From assembly GCA_022559845.1 (NCBI GenBank), contig CM040125.1:203524102-203588101 (forward strand): a stretch of 64,000 nt of DNA. Reading direction: 5' to 3'. Below are positions 1 to 9,090 of the stretch, piece by piece (the stretch's first letter is position 1; each line of letters opens with the position of its first letter). Origin of the DNA: Amorphophallus konjac (Eukaryota; Streptophyta; Magnoliopsida; Alismatales; Araceae). Both the position numbers and the translations under genes were made by a program. The notes beneath the pieces are model-generated. The model searched no databases, was not told where the DNA came from, and saw nothing but the letters and a program-made list of their open reading frames with translations.

Positions 1-94
1 GTCCAATTAACCCTATTCCTTTTATATATTACTTCTGTAATATATATGTTTTAATTCATTTCAATTATTCATTTATTAGGGTTGCTACATACAA

Positions 95-1170
95 GGTCTC
101 ATGCATATTGAATGTAAAGTCTATATATCGTCCAGTGTATTGCTGCATGCCATGAAGTCTGTATAGAGTCTTTGTATCGTGTGCTTCGCATTTGGGAATC
201 AAAGTATGTACATTGGCAGAGGAACTGCATCAAGTCTATACACTGCCTTTGATTTTTAAAGTCGATACATTGCCTTTGTTTCAAAGTCTAGACATCGTTG
301 TTTTGGCCTTCGAAGCGTTCAAGTCAGTACATCGGACACTTGTTCATGCATGTTTGCAAGTCTATTCACTGGCTCTGTTAAGTCTATACACTCCTCATCT
401 TTACCTTTGTTCCAAGCCAAAGTCTGCATATTGGAAGAGTCTATACATTGGAAGTGTGTACATTGTTCAGCTGCCTTGATCAAGTCTGTACAGCGAGTAG
501 CATCCTTGTGTTTCAAGCCATTCCAAGTCTATACAACGCCCAAGTCTGTACAGCCATCAGTGAACCCTCCAAGCCTATACATCCAGTTGAACGCAAAGTC
601 TACACATCACTCCACATCTTTTCCTACGCTTGGCCAAGTCTATACACTCATACATTTTCCTACGTTCTGGCCAAGTCTACACAACGCTTGCCTGACTTCT
701 GTTTCAAGTCTATACATTCATTCATCTGAAGCTTCATCAAGTCTGTACAACGCTGCTTTGTCAAAGCCTGTACATCGCAGCTGTGTTGAAGTCTGTCCAA
801 ACAATCTCATGCCAAAGTCTATACATCCACAATGGATCTTCAAAGTCTGAACATCCGTTCACTACACTCAAGTCAATACATCCATAGTGGATCTTCAAAG
901 TCTGAACATCCGTTCACTACACTCAAGTCTATACATCCACAGTGGAACGCCAAGTCTGTACATTGGCCACTGCTCTCCAAAGTCTGCACAATGGTCTTCA
1001 CACCTGAAGTCTGTACATCCACAGTTAAACCTGAAGTCTGGACACTGGTTCAAATCCTTCTAAGTCTATACACTGGACCTTGTTTTAACAAGTCCTAGTC
1101 TGTACACTCGATGCACTGTTCAAGTCCATGCACTGGCAGCTCTACTTAAGTATATACATTCGTCTGAACT
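95..1170 (+). repeat. AAGTCTATACA motif array in the U3 of LTR A
   Basis: Some 40-45 copies of an 11-base word, consensus AAGTCTRTACA, stand in one orientation with unrelated spacers, mostly about 15-35 bases. Spacing is irregular, so this is not an ordinary tandem repeat. The same word, in the same sense relative to LTR transcription, fills the upstream regions of elements B and C. Short ORFs here only reflect translation of the repeated word and are not genes. Confidence 0.85.
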
Positions 1171-1218
1171 AAGTTCATTTTCCTCTATCTGTCTGCAGAT
1201 GATTCAAGCCATCAAGAC

Positions 1219-1865
1219 TTGGCACGTGATCCAAGAGGCTGAAATGCTGACACGTGAAAATAGCAGTTCAAACCATCAAGAAAGAAGCTCCTGGATTATT
1301 CTGGTGCGTCAACGCAGTGAGCAAGTAGCGTAGACGCAGCGGTTCAAGAATCCCTTAGCAGTAGTTACAAAGGGAGAGCAAATGGGTTACTGGGCTACTC
1401 TGGTGCGTCAACGCACTCATCAAGCAGCGTCGACGCAATAGTTAAGAAGGCTAGGCTGTTTGTTCACTGGAACGTATCCATGCGTCAACGCCATTGCTAG
1501 ACAGCGTCAACGCAGCCATTGAGCCTGATAGGCATCTAGCTTGGAGACAGCTCAGAAGGGTTAACGCAGGATGATCATAGCGTCTACACAGCATGCAAAC
1601 CAGCTGAACTCTTAATTGCTGGAACACCACTGCATCAACGCTATGGGCTAGCAGCGTCCACGCAGCACGTCTGTCTGCCGAAGAACGTGATCACTGGATT
1701 ACTGATGCGTCAACGCAGCAGGCTGATAGCGTCAACGCAGCTATGCATCCTTCGTGAAGTTTGATGAATGGGCACGTGACCCGAAGCTGGCACCTGACAC
1801 GTGATTCGAGGTGGATGCTGAGCACGTGATCCGATGGGAAAAAGAGGCAGGATGCTGACACGTGT
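1219..1865 (+). promoter_or_regulatory. G-box and CpG-palindrome cluster upstream of TATA (LTR A)
   Basis: CACGTG (G-box, a plant bZIP/bHLH site) occurs six times, near 1223, 1251, 1773, 1796, 1830 and 1858. Between them lie about eleven copies or near copies of the imperfect palindrome TGCGTCAACGCA (about 1301-1740), often in pairs about 25 bases apart. The cluster ends about 70 bp before the TATA box, the expected place for an LTR enhancer. Function is inferred. Confidence 0.6.
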
Positions 1866-1933
1866 TAGATAAGTGGACCAATCAGTGGTCACTAGGGCAT
1901 TTTCTACTCAACCTTCGGAGGCTCTGTTTCTGA

Positions 1934-1940
1934 TATAAAA
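1934..1940 (+). promoter_or_regulatory. TATA box of LTR A
   Basis: TATAAAA, followed about 30-40 bases later by the start of a purine-rich leader. It is the best TATA match in the LTR and splits the motif-rich upstream part from the hairpin-rich transcribed part. Confidence 0.65.
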
Positions 1941-2478
1941 GCACCCCATCATCCTCTCGAAAAGGGGTAACTCTCCACAAAAGAAGAGAAAGCTCTCCAG
2001 CGAAGAAATCTGAGAGTGTGAGAAAAGGAAGAAAAAGAGAGAGAAGAGAAGAGCAGAGAGTGAGAGATTAGGAGAGCAGAAGAGAAAGAAAGAGAGATAG
2101 AGAGTGAGCGAGAGAGCTCGAGAAGAAGAAGAGATAACCAGATCTGAAAGAGAAAGAGTGATCGAGATAGACAGACAGTGCAGCAGAGAGGCTGTGAGCA
2201 GAAGAAGAAGAGAGAAGAAGAAGAAAGAAGAAAGAAGAGACAGAGAGAGAGAGCCTGCGAAAGAGAAGAAAAAGAAGAGTGAGAAAAAGAGAGAGCTAGA
2301 GCAAAGGAAGCTTCAACTGAAGATCAGTTCCTGTTGGACCGTGGATCAAATCCAGGCCAGCCAGCTCCTGCGAGAGCCTTTGTGCATTTTATTCTTCCAG
2401 CTTTCTGTTGCTGCGTTTTTTTTTCCTTTTAAACCTTCAACAGTTGTTGTTCCGACTCTCTTGTGTGAGGTCGGGTTC

Positions 2479-2851
2479 CCTCCGATTGGGAGGAAGAGAG
2501 GTCCGAGACCTCTAGTTTGCAAGTGGCTTGGAGTCACCTGTGCTTCCCTCTGGGGTTCAGAGGAAGAGAGACTTAGGTCTCTAGGTCTCCCTCCGGTTTG
2601 GAGGAAGGGAGGATTGATCCTCCGGTTCTAGTCTTGTGGTTTCAAGACTAGGTGTTCCCTCCTGATCTGGAGGAAGAGAGACTTGCGTCTCTGGTTTCCA
2701 AGTGACTGGGAGTCACTTGGGGGTGTCCCTCCGGTTGGGAGGAAGAGGGGAGGTTGTTCCCCTGGTCAAGCTGTGTGGCAGCAATTTGTTGCAGACTGAG
2801 TCTGCAGTTTCTAGCCTAGCTAGTGGAAGCCTCACTCCGGTTTGGAGTGAG
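2479..2851 (+). other. Series of about 13 hairpins in the leader of LTR A
   Basis: Perfect inverted repeats follow one another almost without gaps. Arm positions: 2479-2483/2489-2493, 2497-2503/2507-2513, 2547-2552/2558-2563, 2567-2572/2577-2582, 2590-2594/2600-2604, 2608-2614/2617-2623, 2628-2636/2643-2651, 2658-2662/2669-2673, 2677-2682/2687-2692, 2698-2707/2711-2720, 2728-2732/2738-2742, 2790-2797/2799-2806 and 2831-2838/2844-2851. Stems are 5-10 bp. Several loops are GGTTT-like, and CCTCC/GGAGG stems recur. The series is downstream of the TATA box, so it should be in the RNA. Confidence 0.8.
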
Positions 2852-2890
2852 GGGTGGACGTAGGTCTTTGGACCGAACCACCTAAAAATC
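2831..2890 (+). other. Conserved two-hairpin block of LTR A
   Basis: Hairpin 1 is CTCACTCC / loop GGTTT / GGAGTGAG (2831-2851). The linker GGGGTGGACGTAGG overlaps hairpin 2, which is GGTC / TTTG / GACC (2863-2874). CGAACCACCTAAAAATC follows. Equivalent blocks occur at 6386-6444, 10019-10077, 13399-13458 and 49786-49850 with different but still complementary arms, each about 270-290 nt before the LTR 3' end. Confidence 0.8.
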
Positions 2891-3143
2891 TTGGTGATCA
2901 CTTGTGGTGTGCTTTTCCTTATATCTTATTTTCTCTACTGCGATCTTTAGATGTTTGCTTAGGAGCGTGTGAGAGCTAATAGATTTGTGTTGTCTCACTG
3001 AGTTGCTTCTAAGCATTTTCAGCACATTTCATAATCTACTTTTAATTCCGCATACTTGAGCATTAGAGTTTCTTTTTTAATTGGGCGATTTTAGAGCAGG
3101 ATACATTCACCCCCCCTCTGTATCCAGGCCTTGCAACCTATCA

Positions 3144-4958
3144 GTTACCTTCTCATGGAGCTTGATCCCTTGCATTGCTTGATTCAGCTAGGTCACCAGC
3201 TTCTTTTATTTCTTCTTGTGGAGGATCACTCTTGTCCTTTATGCTTAGGAATTCCCCATCTTCACCATTTTTCCTGCAAGAGTTATCATTGTTAGAATCA
3301 TGATATTCATCAAAGGAAACATGGGGTGATTCTTCCATAGTTTGACTCTTGATATTGTAAATTCTATAAGCCCTAGATCTATCAGAATATCCAAGGAATA
3401 TACCTTCATCACTCTTGGGCTAGAATTTATCTAAATCTCTTTTGTCATTATTGTGGATGAAGCATTTAGATCCAAACACTTTCATATGTGAGAGAGGGGG
3501 CTTTTTACCTTTCAACAACTCATAAGGAGTCTTTTTAGTGTGTGGCCTTACCATAGAGCGGTTGATAATATAACATGCTGAGTTTACCGCTTCAGCCCAA
3601 AACATCCTTGGAAGTTGCCGTTCAGCAAGCATGGTTCTTGCCATCTCTACAAGTATTCGGTTTCTCCTTTCAACTACACCGTTTTACTCTGGAGTTCTTG
3701 GTGAAGAAAATCGGTGTGAAATGCCTTCAGCTCTGCAAAGATTATAGAAGTTAGCATTTTCAAATTCACCACCATGATCAGATTGGATCTTGAAAATTTT
3801 AAACTCACCGTCCTGCTTTATCTTCATGTAGAGTGCCTGAAACTCATCAAAAGCATCATTTTTATGTGTGAGAAAGAAAACCCATGTGAACTTAGAAAAG
3901 TCATCCACCAAGACATATCCATATTTTCTACCACTCAAGCTAGCAGTTCTGGTTGGGCCAAACAGGTCCATATGAATTAGCTCGAGTGGTTTGGATGATG
4001 TATTTTCAGGTCTTCCCTTGAAAGATTTTCTTGTTTGTTTACCTAGGGCACATGCATCACACAACTTGTTTTCTTGTTTAAATGATAATTCAGGCAACCC
4101 TTTCACCATTGAATGCTTTAACAATTTATGTAAGACATTGTAGCTAGCATGTCCTAGTCTACGATGCCATAACCATGCAATTTCAGATTTTGGTGCAGCA
4201 AGACAAAGGTTTAAATTAGCAGGATCATCTAAGTCAATCATGTAAACATTGTTGACTCTCTTTCCAGAAAATTTTACCTTGTCAGATTTTGGTTCAAAGA
4301 TTTTACATTCATGAGAGGTAAACAACACTTTATGACCTTTATCACACAATTGACTTATGCTAAGTAGGTTATATTTCAAACCTTCAACTAGCAACACATT
4401 TCCAATGGAGTTGGAGAGGTTCTTACCTACATTACCTGTTCCAATGATTTTTTCTTTGTTATTCCCTCCAAATGTAACGTATCCTCCTTCCTTTTCCTCC
4501 AAGAGATAAAATTTTGTTTTGTCTCCAGTCATGTGTCTTGAACAGCCGCTATCAAGATACCACCTGTTATGCATGGCTGCAAGACATTCCTGCACAAATA
4601 ATTAAGCAATTGTATTTGGAACCCAACCAATTTTGGGTCCCATCAAACTCTTAAGATTTTCAAAATATGAAACCATTTATTTTGGAATCCAAACCTTTCT
4701 AACATTCATGTTTTATTTGCTTAGAGCATGGATTTGGTTTTTCTTTTCAGCCTTGACATTTCCTTTTTGTTTAGAGGCTCTTTGTTGGATTTTGTAAAAG
4801 TTTGATGAAGTTGGCTTCTTAACCCATTGTGGCCATTGGTTGTTTTTGGGTTGAAAGTGATTGTTCTGCCACCTAGGAGATTGAAAGTTATAGGATTGAT
4901 GAACACATGAATCATAATTTCTCCAAAAGTATGGTGGTGTTGGCCTATATGAATGGGC
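3144..4958 (-). pseudogene. Copia protease-integrase part of element C, truncated
   Basis: Same reading frame as the gag part. The protease active-site motif DSGCS is near 4550. The integrase zinc-binding region begins with HRRLGH near 4160 and has CDAC near 4050. The catalytic triad is visible: Asp in HMDLFGP (about 3975), Asp in QSDHGGEF (about 3775) and Glu in NGVVERRN (about 3665), the last just after an in-frame stop at 3684. The C-terminal integrase segment runs through a stop near 3420 and another near 3150 to 3144, where LTR A cuts it before reverse transcriptase. Further stops lie near 4604, 4674 and 4705. Normally this domain integrates the cDNA; here it is non-functional. Confidence 0.85.
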
Positions 4959-6146
4959 AATCTAGTTTTGATGATATCTGGAAGATTGAGCATGCAATGG
5001 CCAAGAATGTGTTGACCTATGCTGCGGGGAAGGTCGACCTTTCTTAGGCTTTTGGACAGGCTTTTTGGGAATGTTGGTGACTGCTTCTTCAATCTTCTCT
5101 TTCCCTTTTTCCTTTTGTTTTTGCTGGTTTTGTGTGGGAGTAGTGTTTGAGGTGGAAGCTTCAGAAGATGAAACAAATGTGACAATTTTTAACCCAATTG
5201 GCCTTTTGTTTGTAGGTTCAAAACCTAACCCTTCCTTGTTGAAGTTCATTCTGGTACCTAGCAGTGCATCTAGGTTTTCTCTTCCATCCACAAATTTTTT
5301 TAAGGATTGTTGTTTATCCTTCAACTCTTTTTGTAGGTTTTCAATATTTTGTAGAAGTTGAATATTGACTTGTTTGACACCATCATATTTCTCATTGCTC
5401 AATTTGCTATCCTTTTCATAGGTTTGCATTTTTAGCTTGATGCTATCAATCTCATTTCTCAAATTTTCATTTTCAGTTTCCAAGTCAGCCATTTCTTTTC
5501 TTCCTTCTTCCAAATCCTCAATCATTTTCTTAAGATCTTCAATTTCAGTTTCAAGTAGAGCAGTCTTATCATTCTTATCATGATCATGCACAAACAAATT
5601 GATTTTCTTTTTTAATGATTTATTTTCCCTTTTGTACATGTCATATTTTTCCATGAGCTGTATATAGGCTTCCTCCCAATCATCAATTGTATAATTTTCA
5701 AAATGAGAGTTTACCTCATTTTCTTCGTCGCCTTTGTCCATAAGGCAGAGATCTTCTTCTTCTTTGTCCGAGAAGCTAGTTTTGTTATCACTTTCCTCCT
5801 CATCGCTCCACGTGGACACCATGGCCTTGTTCTTCTTCTTACCCTTCCATTTGTCGGACTTTTTGAATCTGTTAGGACAATCAGTCTTGAAATGCCCTGG
5901 TTTGTTACAAGAATAGCAAATGATTTTGTCAGATTTCTTAAAGTTTTCGGAATTAGATTTGAAACTATTTCTTACCTTAGACCTTCCTCTCATGAAGCTC
6001 TTACCTTCCTTTCTCAGGAATTTATTGAACTTACGTGTGAGCATGGCTACATCATCCTCATCCCGCTAAGTGCCTTGACCGCTAGGTCCAGCTTTAAGAG
6101 CTAAGGACTTTTTCTTAGGTACTTCAGCTTCTTTGTTCTTAAGGTT
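4959..6146 (-). pseudogene. Gag C-terminal half of element C (zinc knuckle and coiled coil)
   Basis: Minus-strand frame with a CCHC zinc knuckle (CYSCNKPGHFKTDC, near 5900) for nucleic-acid binding, then an acidic stretch and a long Glu/Lys/Leu-rich coiled coil (about 5690-5300), as in Sirevirus Gag, then a basic Pro/Gln-rich tail. Internal stops are at 6067-6069 and at the 4959 end. The frame joins directly to the N-terminal half at 12502-13141 across insertion B, which shows the two pieces were one gene. Confidence 0.85.
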
Positions 6147-6151
6147 GATCT
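6147..6151. repeat. Target-site duplication GATCT, left of element B
   Basis: GATCT immediately precedes the element end TGTTGGG at 6152 and is repeated at 12497-12501. The two copies sit at the same codon of the interrupted gag. Confidence 0.9.
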
Positions 6152-6385
6152 TGTTGGGTTCGGTGCTATGTATTCAGAGGGGGGGTGAATGAATATATGC
6201 CATTTAAAAACTTCGCCCAAACTAAAATTTCGCTCAAATAAAATCTAGAATGCTAACTAGACAGATTTACCAAATCTGAAAGACTAGTTAAACTTCTATT
6301 GAATCTGTAAGCAAGCACTTGGAGCGCCCCTACGCAAACATCTAGCGGAAGCAAACCATAAGTATTCAAACCACAATGCACAATG

Positions 6386-6444
6386 GGTTTTTAGGTGGTT
6401 CGGTCTAGCAGACCTACATCCACCCCACACTCAACCCGAGTGTG
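6386..6444 (-). other. Conserved two-hairpin block, element B 3' LTR
   Basis: In plus-strand coordinates hairpin 1 has arms CACACTC (6426-6432) and GAGTGTG (6438-6444) around a five-base loop. Hairpin 2 has arms GGTCT (6402-6406) and AGACC (6410-6414). Both differ in sequence from the stems of LTRs A, C and the solo LTR but still pair, and they sit in the same order about 270 nt from the LTR end. Confidence 0.8.
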
Positions 6445-6660
6445 AATTCCGCTGACTCACAGCTTGAACAGCTGGGCATCACAGCTTGCCATACAACCGA
6501 TGGGCAACACAGCTTGCCGTCCGAGGAATCCTCCTCGCCCGCTAAGCAACACAGCTTGCTATCTACTGGGGACTACAGCTTAACCCGTCCGAGGTATCCA
6601 CCTTGCCGCTGTGCATCATAGCTTGCACTGCTGACGAACAGCTTGAAGAAGGTATAAAAT
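6445..6660 (-). other. Leader hairpin repeats with paired substitutions, element B 3' LTR
   Basis: About eight copies of ACAGCTTG alternate with short inverted repeats. Related hairpins differ by matched changes: GGCAA/TTGCC (6503-6518) against AGCAA/TTGCT (6545-6560), both around CACAGC. CGAGGA/TCCTCG (6522-6537) corresponds to CGAGGT/ACCTCG in the other LTR (near 10221-10236). This is the B-family equivalent of the series in LTR A. Confidence 0.7.
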
Positions 6661-6966
6661 GAAAACAGAAGATAGAAATAAGCAGCAATCGGAAAGCTGA
6701 AACAATGTAGCACACATATAGCTCTCGAATGGAGCAGATCTGGCTTGGATTTGATCCAATGCCAGATAACCAGAATCTCTCTCTCTCTTTCTCAGCTCGA
6801 GCTCTCTTTCTCTCACTTTCTCTTCTTTTCTTTTTCTCTTCTTCTCCTTCTCTTCTCTTCTCTTTCTTTTTCTTCTCTGGATCGAAGACCTCTCTGCACT
6901 CTACTTTTTCTTCACAGCTTCTGCTCTGTCTATTTCCATCGATCTCCATCTGAAGATGAAGGCTAC

Positions 6967-6974
6967 AATATATA
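6967..6974 (-). promoter_or_regulatory. TATA box, element B 3' LTR
   Basis: TATATATT on the minus strand, about 65 bp downstream (element sense) of the nearer CACGTG and directly upstream of a purine-rich leader. The matching box in the other LTR is at 10578-10585. Confidence 0.55.
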
Positions 6975-7035
6975 CTAGCAGCAGTAGGGCAGCACTGGGC
7001 GCGTGTCTTCCACATTTCCCGCCCAAGATATTTGG

Positions 7036-7071
7036 CCACGTGTCAGCTTCCTGTCAGCCCTCGGATCACGT
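7036..7071 (-). promoter_or_regulatory. Paired G-boxes, element B 3' LTR
   Basis: Two CACGTG hexamers about 30 bases apart, each followed in element sense by TGATCC- or TGGCC-like sequence, as in LTR A. Present again near 10647-10682 in the other LTR. Confidence 0.55.
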
Positions 7072-7129
7072 GCCCTTCATTAACCTTCATGAGCAGAGCC
7101 TGTCAGACAGACATAAGAAGATATCAGTT

Positions 7130-8572
7130 GGATGTATATACTTGGTTCAGGCTGTTAACAAAGTGTGTAAAGGCAAGATGTAGCTTGAGGGTATAGACTT
7201 GAAGTTAACAATCGAGTGTATAGACTTCACGTTGTGAAGCAATGTATATACATTAACAAGAGATGCACGATGTACAGACTTTGATCATCATTCAATAGCC
7301 AATGTGAAGACTCCATATGAACAGTTCGATGTGCATACTTCCCTTCGATGCATCTACAGTGCAATGTATTGACTTTGGCTAGACAAGCTACAGTGCCGAT
7401 GTATAGACTTCACAAAGTGAACGGCTATACAGACTTAATGAATGATGCAAGGCAAACGACTATATAGACATTCAATGTATGGACTTGCAAAAGAAGCTCT
7501 GTACAGACTTCATCAGATCAAGACAACTAAATGTATGGACTTTGGCAAGAGGATGTAACGTTCCCAATGAACAGACTTTCAAATTTAATCTTAGGTAAAG
7601 AGTCCAATGTGCAGACTTGGAGTTGCAACGTAGGAACAGATGTCAATGTACAGACTTAGTAGCTAGCACAGTGTTCAGAATTTCTAATGTCTAGACTTCA
7701 CTGTATGGACATGTGAGCTCGAATGCAATGTACAGACTTCATATAAGAGGTCACTCGCTGTACATACTTGCTGAAGAGAATGCAATGTGCAGACTCTGAC
7801 GAATAGTAGTCAATGTATGGACTTGATGAGACACTCACTAGTGTATAGACTTAGAGTGAGGCATGCAGTGTATAGACTTTACGAAATGCATGCTACAGTC
7901 CAGTGTGTGGACTTTGAGTGTTGAGGCATGAACAGTGCAATGTATAGACTCGATGCCTGAGACGCTACATGAGACGATGCAGGCTGTATAGACATGAGCG
8001 ATGCATATGCTAAGTGAGACGCAATATGAGACGCTCGAATGTACAGACTTCGCCTGAGACAATGCATGAGACGAATGATGTATATACTTGCGTTACTGTA
8101 GCAATGTATAGACTTACTATATGCATGAGACGCAAGTTGAGACGGTGTGTGCACTGTAACGAATGTATAGACTTCAATGATGCGTGCAACAGTCCAATGT
8201 ATAGACTTTGAAGTTCAACTGGTGAGTGTACAGACTTCACCAATGAAACACTCACTGTACAGACTTGCTGCTAACCAATGTATAGACTCTGCACAGTAGC
8301 TCTGACTGTACAGACTTGGTCACAAACTGAACAGACGAATGTGCAGACTTGCTTCCACCGACCAGTGTATAGACTTAGCCTGAAATGCTTAAGACGCTAA
8401 GTGAGACTGATGATGTACAGACTTAGCCTGAACCACTGGACACTGGATGTTGTACTGACTTAGCCTAAACCACTGTATAGACTTTACGAACAACATGCAC
8501 CAGAGTGTGTAGACTATATGAATTGACTCTGCATGAGACACTCAGATGGACAGTGTATAGACTAACCATAAA
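7130..8572 (-). repeat. AAGTCTATACA motif array, element B 3' LTR
   Basis: About 45-50 copies of the plus-strand word TGTATAGACTT and one-base variants (TGTACAGACTT, TGTATGGACTT), all in one orientation with irregular unrelated spacers. It lies in the U3, between the LTR start and the G-boxes. Confidence 0.85.
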
Positions 8573-8737
8573 GCAAGCACACTCAAGCAATCTCCACGGA
8601 ATATATCAGTTATAAACATCTCATGCATTCTCCACAGAACATAATGAGTGATATGCATTCAAATCAACATGCCATCATCATAAAAAAAACATTTCATGAC
8701 GTTGTCTGAACAATATGCATACCACTCACTGTGTTGC

Positions 8738-8879
8738 TATTATCAAAACAAAACAACATTGCTATCATCAAAACACATAGCACATGCTTGTGCCTAAGGG
8801 GCACAACATTCTCCCCCTTTTTGATAGCATTGCTATCATCAAAACACATAGCACATGCTTGTGCCTAAGGGGCACAACA
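8738..8879 (-). repeat. 71-bp duplication of the LTR start including a polypurine tract
   Basis: Units 8738-8808 and 8809-8879 are near-perfect copies, each ending (plus strand) in CCTAAGGGGCACAACA. Between them is TTCTCCCCCTTTTTGAT, which on the minus strand is the same polypurine tract that precedes the LTR at 8880. The other LTR ends with the same duplication before 12496. It probably arose by plus-strand priming at an alternative polypurine tract. Confidence 0.8.
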
Positions 8880-9090
8880 TTCTCCCCCTTTTTGATGATG
8901 GCAACACAATGTGACAGTGAGTCACACATAAAATTTTCTCCCCCTTTGACATGATCAAAAAGAGAAAAATGGTAAAACATGACTGCAACATGGCAGTATG
9001 CATGCAAATTCCCTTAGATCAATAAACTCCCCCTGAAGATAGGACTCCCCCTGAATTATTTCTCCCCCTAGATAATTGCTCCCCCTTTGA
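8880..9090 (-). other. Multiple polypurine tracts upstream of the element B 3' LTR
   Basis: On the minus strand six GGGGGAG-type tracts occur within 210 bp (plus-strand CTCCCCCT near 8881, 8938, 9026, 9045, 9061 and 9079). The one at 8880-8894 abuts the LTR start. Multiplied polypurine tracts are a known Sirevirus feature. They prime plus-strand DNA synthesis. Confidence 0.75.

Larger units (their letters stand above)
1..3143 (+). repeat. Sirevirus-type LTR of element A, 5' part outside the window
   Basis: Read 5' to 3' on the plus strand this has the order of a long copia LTR: a motif-rich upstream region (95-1170), CpG palindromes and G-boxes (1219-1865), a TATA box (1934), a GA-rich leader, a hairpin series (2479-2851), and an end with a C-tract and a terminal CA at 3143. 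The right edge is supported because the minus-strand copia polyprotein of element C is readable up to 3144 and stops there. GTTAC (3144-3148) is the predicted target duplication; its partner and the LTR start lie left of the window. Whether this is a solo LTR or the 3' LTR of a full element cannot be seen. Confidence 0.75.
6152..8879 (-). repeat. 3' LTR of element B
   Basis: A 2728-bp LTR on the minus strand. From its start at 8879 it holds a 71-bp terminal duplication, the AAGTCTATACA array (about 8570-7130), two CACGTG G-boxes (7036-7071), a TATA box (6967-6974), a GA-rich leader, the hairpin series (about 6660-6426), the conserved two-hairpin block, and a C-tract near the end at 6152. Confidence 0.9.

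Noticed and set aside
95..1170. CRISPR-like arrangement of a short repeat with unique spacers
   Set aside because: The repeat is only 11 bases, spacer length is irregular, there are no cas genes, and the setting is a plant retrotransposon LTR.
4721..5185. Separate 154-codon minus-strand ORF in element C
   Set aside because: It lies out of frame with gag and protease motifs. The true frame continues through stops in the same region (QVWIPK- and GWVPN-like words).
5703..6104. Hydrophobic plus-strand ORF
   Set aside because: Antisense shadow of the Gag zinc-knuckle region.
6175..6190. Reading CAGAGGGGGGG followed by TGAATG as a plus-strand polypurine tract and LTR start
   Set aside because: The GATCT duplication fixes the element ends at 6152 and 12496, and a proper polypurine tract lies on the minus strand at 8880. 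The G-run is the complement of the C-tract near the LTR 3' end.
7838..8255. Overlapping minus-strand ORFs in the element B LTR (and the matching ones at 11454-11910)
   Set aside because: They translate the repeated 11-base word in several frames and have no independent support.
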